A stretch of DNA of 64,000 bases from Fictibacillus solisalsi (GCF_900103485.1 NZ_FNHW01000001.1:531418-595417); one strand, 5' to 3'. Counted from the stretch's first letter, positions 41,225 through 50,298 are shown. Notes: generated by a model from the letters alone, not told the origin. Program-made: numbers and translations.

Positions 41225-42559
41225 ATGTCTTCATTGCTCATAAAAAACGCTGAAATCATCACCATGAACGAAAAAGAAGAAATCGTGCATGGTGACCTAT
41301 TTATTGAGGACAATCGTATTAAGGAAATTGGACATGGGCTTGCCTCCGAGGCTGATGTCACCATCGATGCGAAGAATAAAACGATTATTCCAGGCTTTGT
41401 CCAAACGCATATTCACCTGTGCCAGACTTTGTTCAGAGGACAAGCAGATGATTTGGAATTGTTGGACTGGCTGAGGCAAAAAATATGGCCGCTTGAAGCT
41501 TCTCACGATGAAGAATCCATCTTTTATTCGGCCTTGTTGGGGGCAGGGGAACTGATCCAGAGCGGCACAACCACCATCGTGGATATGGAAACCGTCAATC
41601 ATGCGGACTTTGCCTTTCAGGCGATCTCACAAAGCGGGATCCGGGCATTGTCGGGAAAAGTGATGATGGATAAAGGCACGGAGGTACCTGGCCCCTTGAG
41701 GGAAAGTACATCAAAGTCCTTACAGCAAAGCGCTGACCTTCTGGAAAAATGGCATGGCAGGGAAAATGGCCGCATTCAATATGCCTTTTGTCCCCGTTTT
41801 GTTGTCTCCTGCACCGAGGAGCTCCTGACAGAAGTGCGGGACTTATCAAAGCGGCATGATGTGTTTGTGCATACTCATGCTGCAGAAAATCGGGGTGAGA
41901 TTGCCATTGTCGAACAGGAAACTGGGATGCGAAATGTGGTATATCTCGAACATATTGGACTAGCAAACGAAAAATTGATTTTGGCCCATTGTGTGTGGCT
42001 TAATGAGGAGGAAAAGAGCATTATCAAAAAGCACAGAGTAAAAGTGAGCCATTGTCCAGGCTCCAATCTGAAGCTTTCTTCTGGAATCGCGCATGTGCCG
42101 CAAATGCTGGATCAGGGTATTTTTATGAGCCTGGGCGCGGATGGTGCTCCCTGCAATAACAATTTGGACATGCTGAATGAAATGAGGCTTGCTGCTCTTA
42201 TCCAAAAGCCGATTCACGGACCAACCTCGATGAATGCAAAAACCGTATTTGAAATGGCCACCATCGGCGGAGCGAAAGCCGTAGGCATGGAACAAGATAT
42301 CGGAAGTCTTGAAGTTGGCAAAAAAGCAGATCTCGCCATCCTGAATCTTAATGATTTTCATATGTATCCTTCCTATGGGACAGATACCATTTCACGGATC
42401 GTTTACTCAGCTACACGTGCAGATGTTGAAACGGTTATTATTGATGGAAATATTGTGATGGATAATCGAAAGTTGAATACGATGGATAAACATACGGTTC
42501 TTAAGGAAGCGAATAAATGCATCCGCAGACTGCTGAAACGAAGTGAAGGAATTTGTTAA
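41225..42559 (+). CDS. Amidohydrolase, cytosine/guanine deaminase - HutI/HutF superfamily
   Basis: This 444-residue enzyme has HxH in QTHIHLCQT, His in HTHAAEN, LAHCVWL and SHCPGSNLKL, and Asp in GADGAPCNNN; it is the TrzN/SsnA-like branch. The branch includes deaminases and the imidazolone and formimino hydrolases of histidine breakdown. In this operon it may open 4-imidazolone to formiminoglycine, or deaminate guanine. It is the last gene; no clear terminator separates it from the convergent germination operon. Confidence 0.83.
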   Translation: MSSLLIKNAEIITMNEKEEIVHGDLFIEDNRIKEIGHGLASEADVTIDAKNKTIIPGFVQTHIHLCQTLFRGQADDLELLDWLRQKIWPLEASHDEESIFYSALLGAGELIQSGTTTIVDMETVNHADFAFQAISQSGIRALSGKVMMDKGTEVPGPLRESTSKSLQQSADLLEKWHGRENGRIQYAFCPRFVVSCTEELLTEVRDLSKRHDVFVHTHAAENRGEIAIVEQETGMRNVVYLEHIGLANEKLILAHCVWLNEEEKSIIKKHRVKVSHCPGSNLKLSSGIAHVPQMLDQGIFMSLGADGAPCNNNLDMLNEMRLAALIQKPIHGPTSMNAKTVFEMATIGGAKAVGMEQDIGSLEVGKKADLAILNLNDFHMYPSYGTDTISRIVYSATRADVETVIIDGNIVMDNRKLNTMDKHTVLKEANKCIRRLLKRSEGIC

Positions 42560-42565
42560 AAAGGG

Positions 42566-43693
42566 CTAATCAATTACCCCTGTGCGAAGCAGTTGAAAAT
42601 CCACGTCGACATTCACTTTTATGCCGGAAACCTCTTTGTGCCATTGATCTCTTGTTAAATTTGAGTTTCTGACAGAGCTTCGGTAGGTTTCACCAAAACC
42701 AAACGGATCTGATTCTTTGGAAAGGGCATATTTGATCACATCGTCTGCTTGTTTTTTTAATTTATTCTGTATCACGTTCTGAACAAAGACCATGTTTTTC
42801 GGGTCATCCAGATTTACCGGGACACGGATCTCGAGCAACCTGGCCCTGATCTTTAATGAGACGTTAAATTTCTTTTCTTTTGCATTGATTACGTTTATTT
42901 TGCTGCTGCTTTGCAAGGTATCAATGGCAACAGGAATCCCCCTCTTTTCTTTTTTGGGCAAGATGGGATCCAATGAACCCTTGGGAAGCAGGAACTCCAT
43001 ATTGCCGCCATTATATCGCCCATTAATCAGTTTTATATAGTAGCCTTCTTTGGTGTTTAATTTTCCGACCATTCTATCATTTTTCATAAGGGCAATACCA
43101 TGGATTTTTACACTCTCTCCTTTTCTTTTCAGAATGGGAGCGACCGGATCAAAGCCAGCTGCATAGTGGCCCTTCATGAATTCATGAATGGTAGGTGATG
43201 GAATTTCCTCGTTCTTGATATTTTGGTCCAGAAGCCTGAACAGGTATTCTCCAATATCGGGGATATTTTCATACTGGTAGTTAAGAATATCAGCCGAGGT
43301 CGGTTCGGCAATACACATGTAAACCATTTCGCTGATGGAGGGATCCCGTGCGAGTGAGTCTGCGAAATTGATCAGCCCTTTTTTGGCAAGTCGGTCACTG
43401 AACAGGGCAACCCGCAGCTGGCCGGATCGGATTTTCCTTGATGACCGTAAATTTTCCAGGTTGACGATGCCTTTGCTCGTGTATCCTTCGTCTGTCATAA
43501 TATCTACGTTTTGCAGCGCATCAGGATCGACCTGAAGGATTGCCGCTGTTCCTTTGATTTTTCCATTTCCATCCTTTGCATCATCATAGCCAACAGCAGT
43601 GATCAAGCCGACACGTTCAAGGATTTTTGGTTCGGTGCATCCGGAAAGAATCAATGAAAATATCAATAATACAATAAAGGGAAACGTCTTCAT
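42566..43693 (-). CDS. Spore germination receptor subunit C (GerAC family lipoprotein), first operon
   Basis: This 375-residue lipoprotein starts at ATG 43693 with GGGAGG upstream. A signal segment ends in LILSGC, and the Cys is lipidated in this family. The body matches Ger(x)C proteins that sit on the outer face of the spore inner membrane and complete germinant receptors. It is the last gene of an A-B-C operon and overlaps the B gene by one base. Confidence 0.9.
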   Translation of the reverse strand: MKTFPFIVLLIFSLILSGCTEPKILERVGLITAVGYDDAKDGNGKIKGTAAILQVDPDALQNVDIMTDEGYTSKGIVNLENLRSSRKIRSGQLRVALFSDRLAKKGLINFADSLARDPSISEMVYMCIAEPTSADILNYQYENIPDIGEYLFRLLDQNIKNEEIPSPTIHEFMKGHYAAGFDPVAPILKRKGESVKIHGIALMKNDRMVGKLNTKEGYYIKLINGRYNGGNMEFLLPKGSLDPILPKKEKRGIPVAIDTLQSSSKINVINAKEKKFNVSLKIRARLLEIRVPVNLDDPKNMVFVQNVIQNKLKKQADDVIKYALSKESDPFGFGETYRSSVRNSNLTRDQWHKEVSGIKVNVDVDFQLLRTGVID

Positions 43694-44814
43694 TAGGATT
43701 TCCTCCCTATCCTCTCTTTGTATGTTTTCTTGATCCATGTAACAGCAAACAACAGGAATGGGTAGCAGAAGACCACCACAAAAGCAATTTTTGCAAAAAA
43801 ACCATTGAGCATATTAACATCATTTGTGGTTTTCACAAAGCAGACGGGGATGATAATGAGCAAGGAAAACCAATAGATGTAACTCTTCTCATTGCGATGG
43901 AAGACCCGGCTCATGCCCCGGACTGCACACCACAAGTACATCCCCAGGTTCGGAAGGATGATAAGCATCCAGAAGGTTATGGCGAGATATTCGAACCGTT
44001 CAACAAAGGGAAAATGAATGATTTTAAAAAGGGTCAGAGTCGCCCAGATTGTGTTTTCCAATTGTCCCCCACTGAAATAAACGAGTGAAACAACCATTAC
44101 CGCTAAGTAAACAAAAAGGGTATACGCTAAACCGAATGAAGAAAACTTCAGTGTCTTTTCTTTTTCTTTGATATACGGGTTGAGAATGTACAATACTTCT
44201 AAACCAACGATGGTAAAGGTCGTTTTGTAAGCACCCTTCATCAAATGACTTACGTCCGCTTCCATGATAGGAAGCAAGGAACGCCAATCCGCATATTCAA
44301 TGGGAAAGAATAAAAGCAGAAGCAGCCACGCACTGAAAATAACACTGAAAAAACAGATGCCGACCAGCACCCTGATTCCGCCGGTCACCGTATAGATGAC
44401 CATCAGAACCAATGTGAGTGCCACAAACCAGGCTGCAAGCTGCGGAAACAGCCAGGCCTGGATGACTTCAACATAATTGCGAATGATGATGAAAAAGGCA
44501 AATAGGCAATAAAGCATGTAAAGAGCACTGAACAGCCCTCCAATCCATTTGCCGAACACATCATAATGGATGCCATAAAGATCAGTATTTTTATAATAGG
44601 ACAGGGTTTTCACCATGATCCAAAGAACGAGCAGGGACCAGATGCCAGAAATGAAGACCGAGATCCAGGCATCATGTCCGGCGCTTTTGTAGATGGCTCT
44701 CTGAAATCCCTGCAGGCCCACTCCGACCTGCACCGAGTGAATAACAAAAAATAAAAGGAGTGCACTTACAGAGTGCTTGGGACGCTCTGACAGATTAATT
44801 TTCATGACCGTCAC
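43693..44814 (-). CDS. Spore germination receptor subunit B (GerAB family), first operon
   Basis: This 373-residue integral membrane protein has ten membrane segments and is related to amino acid permeases; in receptors it binds the germinant. The N-terminal text VQVGVGLQGFQRAIYKSAGHDAW is highly typical. The start is taken as GTG 44814, with GAAGGAG eight bases before and directly abutting the A gene stop. The germinant (amino acid or sugar) cannot be told. Confidence 0.9.
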   Translation of the reverse strand: MTVMKINLSERPKHSVSALLLFFVIHSVQVGVGLQGFQRAIYKSAGHDAWISVFISGIWSLLVLWIMVKTLSYYKNTDLYGIHYDVFGKWIGGLFSALYMLYCLFAFFIIIRNYVEVIQAWLFPQLAAWFVALTLVLMVIYTVTGGIRVLVGICFFSVIFSAWLLLLLFFPIEYADWRSLLPIMEADVSHLMKGAYKTTFTIVGLEVLYILNPYIKEKEKTLKFSSFGLAYTLFVYLAVMVVSLVYFSGGQLENTIWATLTLFKIIHFPFVERFEYLAITFWMLIILPNLGMYLWCAVRGMSRVFHRNEKSYIYWFSLLIIIPVCFVKTTNDVNMLNGFFAKIAFVVVFCYPFLLFAVTWIKKTYKERIGRKS

Positions 44815-46314
44815 CTAACCTTCTCCTTCAGAAGGAGGAAATTTGTACGAATCTTGGGGACGGGTAGCATCGGGACGCTTATATAAAAATTGTGCTGGAA
44901 AGCGAATAATACTATCTTTCCAGTCTTTGTAACGCGGAGGATAAAAGGGTGCAAGGTATGGAACACCCAGGGTAGACTGGCGAAGCAGATGAATCAAAAT
45001 AAAACAGAATCCCAGCATGATGCCGTAAAACCCCAAAAGACCTGCGATAATGATGATTGGAAAGCGAAGAAGGCGAATAACGTTCCCAAGCATGTAGCTT
45101 GGGCTAGTAAATGAAGCAAGGGCGCTGAGCGCAATCATAATGATGAGGATATTGCTTGTAAACCCCGCTTGAACAGCTGCGGTGCCGATGACGATACCTC
45201 CAACGATACCCATGGTTTGCCCTACCTTGGTAGGCAGTCTTGCTCCGGCTTCCCTTAAAAGTTCAATCACGATTTCCAGCAGCAACGTTTCAAAAATAGG
45301 CGGAAAAGGAACTCTGGACCGGGATTCCCCCAGTGGAACAAGCAGCGGTTGGGGTATCACTTCATAATGATAAGTTAACGCTGCAACATAAAAAGAAGTT
45401 GCAAATATCGAAAGGACCATGGAACCAATTCGAAGCAGACGCAAAAAAGTAGCAATCTGCCATCGGATATTCTGGTCTTCTTTGCTTTGAAAGAATTCAA
45501 TCAGCGGATTTGGAAGGAGCAGAGCATGAGAACTTCCATCAATTAAAATCGCTATTTTTCCATTCATCAGCTGAGAAGCTACCCGGTCCGGCCGCTCGGT
45601 TAGAATGCTTTGTGGAAAGATGGACAGGGAATTATCCTCGATGAGCTCCGCAAGCACTGGAGTATCTATGAGCGAGTCAATAGAAATTTTTTGGATCCGG
45701 TCCTTAACGGCAGTTACCAGCTCCTCCGATGCAATTTCTTTCAGATAAACGATGGATGCTCGTGATTTGCTTTGATGACCGATCACTAGCTGGTCATGAC
45801 AAAATGAAGTACTTGAGATAAGTTTGCGAAGCAGGCCGATATTAGTGGAAAGGCTTTCGTTAAATGCTACCTGCATTCCGATGACCTGGGATTCAAGCTC
45901 TGGTGTGCTTAGTGACCGTGTAATGGATTGCGGGGTAGAAGCGAGAAGTACTCTTGGCGTACCATCAAAATGAAGCAATGTACTCCCATTAAGAAGAGAC
46001 TCTAAGGCTTTCTCGGGATCTTTCTCATCATTCACATCGCCGACAGAAAGAGTGGAATACAATTCTTCTAAAGAATGGATCTCTTTATTTTGAACGGGCT
46101 GCAGAATTTGTTCGCGAAGTATTTGGCCATCAATCAACGGCTCCAAATAAAGCACAGTCAGATGAGGACAGACTTCTTTAATGACAAGATCGGCGGCCGA
46201 ATGAAACTGCTGGCGGAAAAAAGAGATCACCTCTTCTTTGGAAGCAGGAAAACTCTTAATGGTCTTCTCATTCCCGGAAGGCCCCTGTTCTTTTTTTCCT
46301 TTTTTTAAAAACAT
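44815..46314 (-). CDS. Spore germination receptor subunit A (GerAA family), first operon
   Basis: I place the start at ATG 46314, eight bases after the G-run; TTG 46320 is too near. The 499-residue protein has a hydrophilic N-terminal half and four to six membrane segments from about residue 290. The motifs LLLEIVIELLREAGARLPTKVGQTMGIVGG and PYMLGN-like C-terminal text are typical of A subunits, written here only in part. It is first in an operon with B and C genes. Confidence 0.9.
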   Translation of the reverse strand: MFLKKGKKEQGPSGNEKTIKSFPASKEEVISFFRQQFHSAADLVIKEVCPHLTVLYLEPLIDGQILREQILQPVQNKEIHSLEELYSTLSVGDVNDEKDPEKALESLLNGSTLLHFDGTPRVLLASTPQSITRSLSTPELESQVIGMQVAFNESLSTNIGLLRKLISSTSFCHDQLVIGHQSKSRASIVYLKEIASEELVTAVKDRIQKISIDSLIDTPVLAELIEDNSLSIFPQSILTERPDRVASQLMNGKIAILIDGSSHALLLPNPLIEFFQSKEDQNIRWQIATFLRLLRIGSMVLSIFATSFYVAALTYHYEVIPQPLLVPLGESRSRVPFPPIFETLLLEIVIELLREAGARLPTKVGQTMGIVGGIVIGTAAVQAGFTSNILIIMIALSALASFTSPSYMLGNVIRLLRFPIIIIAGLLGFYGIMLGFCFILIHLLRQSTLGVPYLAPFYPPRYKDWKDSIIRFPAQFLYKRPDATRPQDSYKFPPSEGEG

Positions 46315-46345
46315 GGACAAAGCCCCCCTTTGGTATCTCTTAACA

Positions 46346-46374
46346 GAGTAGGCTAAACGGGAGGTATTTATACG
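46346..46374 (-). promoter_or_regulatory. Possible SigG promoter of the first germination operon
   Basis: On the minus strand CGTATA, 16 bases and CCTACTC partly match the forespore SigG consensus (TGMATA, CATACTA). The operon function supports forespore expression, but the match is only moderate. Confidence 0.35.
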
Positions 46375-46389
46375 GAAATTTTTATAAGC

Positions 46390-46429
46390 AAAAAAAACAC
46401 GAGCCTTTTCACAAAAGGAAAAGCCCGTG
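46390..46429 (-). terminator. Terminator after the NlpC/P60 gene
   Basis: GAAAAG-GC-CGTG arms pair imperfectly across a short loop and are followed on the minus strand by eight T. Confidence 0.72.
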
Positions 46430-46440
46430 CTTCGATTCGA

Positions 46441-47475
46441 TTAATTTTCTGGAAGGTAGCGTCTTGCTCCGGCATATTCCTGAGCGTAGATTCCTTCGAT
46501 TTTATCAATTCTTACAGTAGTACTCGAGTTTGGTGAATGAATCATCATGCCGTTTCCTGCATACATGCCGACATGGTGGACACTGCCTGTTCCGTTGTTA
46601 TAGGCAAAGAATAACAGGTCTCCAGGCTGCAGGTCTTCTTTTGCAACAGGTGTGCCTGAGCGGGACTGAGGTCCTGAGTCCCTTGGGATCGTAATGCCTG
46701 CGGCTTTATAAAGCGTATGAGTAAATCCGGAACAGTCGAATCCGAATCCGGAAGTACCCGCCCAAAGGTACGGCAGCCCGAGGAACTTTTTGCCTTCATT
46801 CACCAGGTCCTCGCCTGTAGGGGTGGGAATGGATTCATCCGTCAGGTAAACTCGTACATCCTTGCGGTCAAGGTAGCGTGTTTTTCCTTCTGGTGTCATT
46901 ACCCCGATTGAATTACCTTTTACTTTAGAGATCGGAAGTCTCGTATTGTAGCTGATTTCAATTTGTTTTGTTTTTAAAGAAGCGTTTTTATACAGCCAGG
47001 CGGTAGGGCTTTTAACGAGCGCAAAAGGCGTTGCTGCTTCTTTCATTTTAGAGAACTTTTTGTTGTACACGAGCTGTGATTTCGGCATCCAGCCGGGATA
47101 GCCGGCTTCCAGTCTTGGTGTTGGCTGCCCGTCAACTGCCACTTTTACCCAATCACCCTGCTGATCGGTAATCGTGACTTTGTTTCCGTACAAAGCCTGT
47201 GTTTCAAGTGGTCCTACAAGCCATAATTTATCCTCGTACGTCATGCTCGTTGTCCATTTTCTCAAATCAACCGGATTGCTCAGGGAAGGCGAGTCCAGTG
47301 GCCTGGTTTGTGCAGGCTTTGTCCAAAGCGTTGCCGCAGCTACATCAACATAAGCGGTCGTAGGAGATAGGTCCTTTGTCTGCGGCGCATCTGCACCTTT
47401 CGCTGTTCCTGTAAACATTGAGAAAATTAATCCTGCTGCAAAAAGTGTTCCTGTCCATTTTTTTATGTACTTCAT
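46441..47475 (-). CDS. Secreted NlpC/P60 peptidase (C40) with SH3-like domains
   Basis: I place the start at ATG 47475 after AAAGGAGG, giving 344 residues. A signal peptide (to about residue 28, ending TAKGA) precedes two bacterial SH3-like regions (about 40-140 and 150-215). The C-terminal cysteine peptidase has Cys248 (DCSGF), His301 (HHVGMY) and His313. It resembles YkfC, which cuts gamma-D-glutamyl-meso-diaminopimelate bonds in peptidoglycan fragments. It acts outside the cell. Its place between two germination operons may be chance. Confidence 0.88.
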   Translation of the reverse strand: MKYIKKWTGTLFAAGLIFSMFTGTAKGADAPQTKDLSPTTAYVDVAAATLWTKPAQTRPLDSPSLSNPVDLRKWTTSMTYEDKLWLVGPLETQALYGNKVTITDQQGDWVKVAVDGQPTPRLEAGYPGWMPKSQLVYNKKFSKMKEAATPFALVKSPTAWLYKNASLKTKQIEISYNTRLPISKVKGNSIGVMTPEGKTRYLDRKDVRVYLTDESIPTPTGEDLVNEGKKFLGLPYLWAGTSGFGFDCSGFTHTLYKAAGITIPRDSGPQSRSGTPVAKEDLQPGDLLFFAYNNGTGSVHHVGMYAGNGMMIHSPNSSTTVRIDKIEGIYAQEYAGARRYLPEN

Positions 47476-47612
47476 GTTGAGCCTCCTTTTTCTGTAGATA
47501 TTAAAAAATTCCGTTAAAGGAGAACCGTTTCCTTTTTTATCAGAAATTTTTCGTTCGAAAGTCATGGTTCGGAAGAAGGGAATAGTAAAAAAGTAAGTGC
47601 TTTTTACACAAC

Positions 47613-47648
47613 GAAAAATCCTTGCAGGATTTAGAGCCTGCAAGGATT
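47613..47648 (-). terminator. Terminator overlapping the 98-aa gene stop
   Basis: A perfect 12-bp stem (AATCCTTGCAGG and its complement) with an 8-base loop, then T's on the minus strand. The gene stop codon lies inside the first arm. Confidence 0.82.
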
Positions 47649-47943
47649 AGCGTTTATACGAAAGTTGGATATTCAAGGAATGGGCAAGATTTTTTAAGAC
47701 ATAGGGGCCAAAAAAAAGAACTTCATTGGTGGATTTATTTACACTGAGTATGGTTTCTCCCACGATGGAAGAGGCCGTACGGTAGGCCAATATATCATCG
47801 AAATACTCTATTTTTATTGCTGAACCCGCCTCCGAAGCGGAGTGAAGCAGATTAAGTACGACCGGAAGATCATCAGGGTGAACATACGTTTTTCCAGCTT
47901 TGTGAAGCAGAGATATGTTAACATGAAGTTTTTCTTTCTTCAT
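47647..47943 (-). CDS. Hypothetical protein (98 aa)
   Basis: The start is taken as ATG 47943 after AAAGGAA. The 98-residue product has no membrane segment or signal. It alternates helix and strand (HVNISLLHKAGKTYVHPDDL, then LNLLHSASEAGSAIKIEYFDD) and could be a small ligand-binding or regulatory fold. I do not recognise it. It runs divergently from the HxlR regulator, from which it is about 130 bases away, so it may be the regulator's target. Confidence 0.55.
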   Translation of the reverse strand: MKKEKLHVNISLLHKAGKTYVHPDDLPVVLNLLHSASEAGSAIKIEYFDDILAYRTASSIVGETILSVNKSTNEVLFFGPYVLKNLAHSLNIQLSYKR

Positions 47944-48077
47944 ACATTTTCCTTTCATGGAATCTGTTCTATACTAAGTATACTGGTACATTGGAAATTT
48001 AAATAGTATGTACTTTTTTGATAGGTAGTTACTTTTTGGATACCATGGACCACTAATTGATTAGGGGGATTGGATTC

Positions 48078-48443
48078 ATGAAGGAAAGAAAAAAGCAGTA
48101 TTTTCACCCAATTGAAGTAACATTGGATGTGGTCTGCGGGAAGTGGAAGGGAGTCATCCTTTGTTTGTTGCAGGAAAATGACTACCGCTTTGGGGAATTG
48201 AAGGACCAGCTTTATTCTGTCACTCCAAAGGTTTTGACGCAACAGCTAAGAGAACTTGAGGAAGATGGCCTGATTACCCGGACTGTATATCCTCAAGTGC
48301 CTCCCAAAGTGGTCTATTCGCTTACACCATACGGAAAGGATCTTGAAGATACACTGCGGATGATGGAGAAATGGGGACAGTCCCACCAGCAAAGAGTAGG
48401 GGACAACTTCAACGAGGAAGTAAGCGAAGCAGAACTGTCTTAA
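48078..48443 (+). CDS. HxlR-family transcriptional regulator
   Basis: This 121-residue winged-helix regulator starts at ATG 48078 after AGGGGG. Family text CGKWKGVILCLL, RFGELKDQL and VLTQQLRELEEDGLI is clear, with the wing residues PPKVVYSLT. HxlR members respond to aldehydes, quinones or oxidants, often through a Cys near the N-terminus; Cys24 fits. It may control the VOC protein gene 70 bases downstream or the divergent 98-aa gene. Confidence 0.9.
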   Translation: MKERKKQYFHPIEVTLDVVCGKWKGVILCLLQENDYRFGELKDQLYSVTPKVLTQQLRELEEDGLITRTVYPQVPPKVVYSLTPYGKDLEDTLRMMEKWGQSHQQRVGDNFNEEVSEAELS

Positions 48444-48513
48444 GAATTTAGACCAACTCCTAAGAGCAACAAAGGTTTCAAGACTTGCCTTTATCAAGAT
48501 GGGAGGTACCTGA

Positions 48514-49176
48514 GTGAAGATAAAAGAAGTGATCCTCCGCACCCATTGTATGGAAGATCAAAAAAACTTTTACCATGATGTGCTGGGTTTGCCTCTGCTG
48601 AAGAGCCGTTTACCCGGTTCCTTAAGAATCGGCGCAGGTGCTTCGGTGCTCACTTTTCTTGAAGGGACAGAGGAATCGTATTACCATTTTGCGTTTACCG
48701 TTCCTGATAACCGATTTTCGCAGGCGAAAAAATGGGCTAGCACCTTTGTCCCTTTAAATACGGTCGAGGATAAAGATGAAATATATTTTGCCAATTGGAA
48801 TGCGCATGCCTGTTATTTTTACGACCCTGCAGGCAACATTGTCGAGCTGATCGCCAGGCATACGCTGAAAAATGGCACTGAGCATCCATTTACCAGCCGG
48901 GATATTTTGAATATTAGCGAAATAGGCATGCCTGTGGATAATGTAAAACAAGCAGCAGAACAGTTGAAAAAGGAATTAAACCTGAATATATACCATAATG
49001 ACAGTGCATCGTTTGCCCCTCTTGGAGACGCAGACGGATTGCTGATCCTGTCCGATAAAGAAAGAAATTGGCTCGGTTCTGGCAAGAAAGCAAACATTTA
49101 TCCGGCAGAAATCATTATGGAAGAAGGCCGGACGAAAACCAGCCTGAATGGGTATCCATATACGTTGATGAGTTAA
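48514..49176 (+). CDS. VOC-superfamily (glyoxalase/dioxygenase fold) protein
   Basis: This 220-residue protein has two vicinal-oxygen-chelate half-domains. It starts at GTG 48514 after GGGAGG. The first half contains a metal His or Glu set (HCMEDQKNFYHDVLGLP; DPAGNIVELI), while the second half (ISEIGMPVDNVKQA) is less conserved. Members isomerise, cleave or bind aldehydes and quinones. Its place downstream of a HxlR regulator suggests a detoxification role. Confidence 0.8.
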   Translation: MKIKEVILRTHCMEDQKNFYHDVLGLPLLKSRLPGSLRIGAGASVLTFLEGTEESYYHFAFTVPDNRFSQAKKWASTFVPLNTVEDKDEIYFANWNAHACYFYDPAGNIVELIARHTLKNGTEHPFTSRDILNISEIGMPVDNVKQAAEQLKKELNLNIYHNDSASFAPLGDADGLLILSDKERNWLGSGKKANIYPAEIIMEEGRTKTSLNGYPYTLMS

Positions 49177-49216
49177 AAAGAGCCGGCGCATGTAAAATGA
49201 TGTGCCGGCTTTTCTT
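49176..49216. terminator. Bidirectional terminator between VOC and second germination operon
   Basis: AGCCGGCGCA pairs with TGTGCCGGCT (one G-T pair), 10-base loop, A run before and T run after. Confidence 0.82.
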
Positions 49217-50298
49217 TATTCCACAATACCGCCCTGTGTGACTTTAATTTTGGCTTTGACATGAACAGGGATGTCAGGGTACTTTTGATTCCATTCTTTA
49301 AAATCAAAACGTCTGGCCCTGCTTCTTGCTCTGTCGCCCAAACCGAGAGGGTCAATTCCTTTTTTTTGCAAACGGTCCACCATCTTTTCGGCATCCTGTT
49401 CCGTTTGTTTTTGGATGGTTTTTTCAATCATTTTAATCTTTTTTTCTTGGTACAGGGGGGTGCCTGCCGCATCATTAACCTTTCCCGTCACACGGATGGT
49501 GATATTTATTTTTGGGTTGGTATTAGCATTGTAAATATCATAATTGACGTGTGATGACAAATTTTCCAGCGTTAAGTAATTTTCTTTACCCAGCTTATAT
49601 TCATGGGAACCCTGTCGGAAGTTTTGATACAACAGTTTAAAAATAAAGGAATCCTCAAAGCTGATATGGTCAACGTACTTCGAATGATCAAACAAGGCAA
49701 CACCCGCAATACGGATATGGCCATGCTTTTCTTCAAGGAGAGGCATGAACGGATCGCTGCCTTTTCCATAATAGCTGTAATTAAAATGGTGAAAGTTGGC
49801 TCTAGGAAAAGTAAGCTCCATGTTTTGCTCAATCATCCGTTTCAGGTAGGCGGGAACAATCTCACCAACCGGATATTCTTTTGATAACATGTCCTTTGTC
49901 GACCCTTTGGCCACCGCGAGGTAGATGTTTCTTCCGACAGATGGGTCCCGCTGCAGGGAATCGATGATCTTGGTGATTCCGCGGCTCGCAAGTTCTTCGT
50001 TAAATATGATTACAGACACCCTTCCTGAGGCGAATGGCTTGGGTGTTTCCGCCTGCAGGATCTGCCGGATATTTCTGCTTGTATGGGACCGGGCCGAATA
50101 AGTGGTGCTTGATAAGACCGCCTGTTCGCTCCCGCCTTCGGTTGTCGGTACGGAAACCGTGGCTTGAATTTTATTTCCGCTGGCATCATCGTAGCCAACC
50201 ACACCGACAAGCTGAATATCTTCCAGTACTTGCTTTTGCGGAGTGCAGCCAACAAGGAAAAGTAAAATGGCGGCCATCATCAGTTTTGCTTTAGGCAT
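49216..50298 (-). CDS. Spore germination receptor subunit C (GerAC family lipoprotein), second operon
   Basis: This 360-residue lipoprotein starts at ATG 50298 with AGGAGG upstream. The signal segment ends in FLVGC, with lipidation Cys18. The body (GVVGYDDASGNK, then a repeat-rich region) matches Ger(x)C. It is only moderately like its counterpart at 42566, so the two receptors differ. It overlaps the B gene by 8 bases. Confidence 0.9.
   Translation of the reverse strand: MPKAKLMMAAILLFLVGCTPQKQVLEDIQLVGVVGYDDASGNKIQATVSVPTTEGGSEQAVLSSTTYSARSHTSRNIRQILQAETPKPFASGRVSVIIFNEELASRGITKIIDSLQRDPSVGRNIYLAVAKGSTKDMLSKEYPVGEIVPAYLKRMIEQNMELTFPRANFHHFNYSYYGKGSDPFMPLLEEKHGHIRIAGVALFDHSKYVDHISFEDSFIFKLLYQNFRQGSHEYKLGKENYLTLENLSSHVNYDIYNANTNPKINITIRVTGKVNDAAGTPLYQEKKIKMIEKTIQKQTEQDAEKMVDRLQKKGIDPLGLGDRARSRARRFDFKEWNQKYPDIPVHVKAKIKVTQGGIVE

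Noticed and set aside
29766-42559. Propanediol, ethanolamine or choline-type microcompartment
   Set aside because: None of the signature lyases, glycyl radical enzymes, aldehyde dehydrogenase or B12-related genes is present in the operon.
42562-42580. Small palindrome at the end of the microcompartment operon as its terminator
   Set aside because: Stem is short and lacks a T run; the true end of the transcript is not visible.
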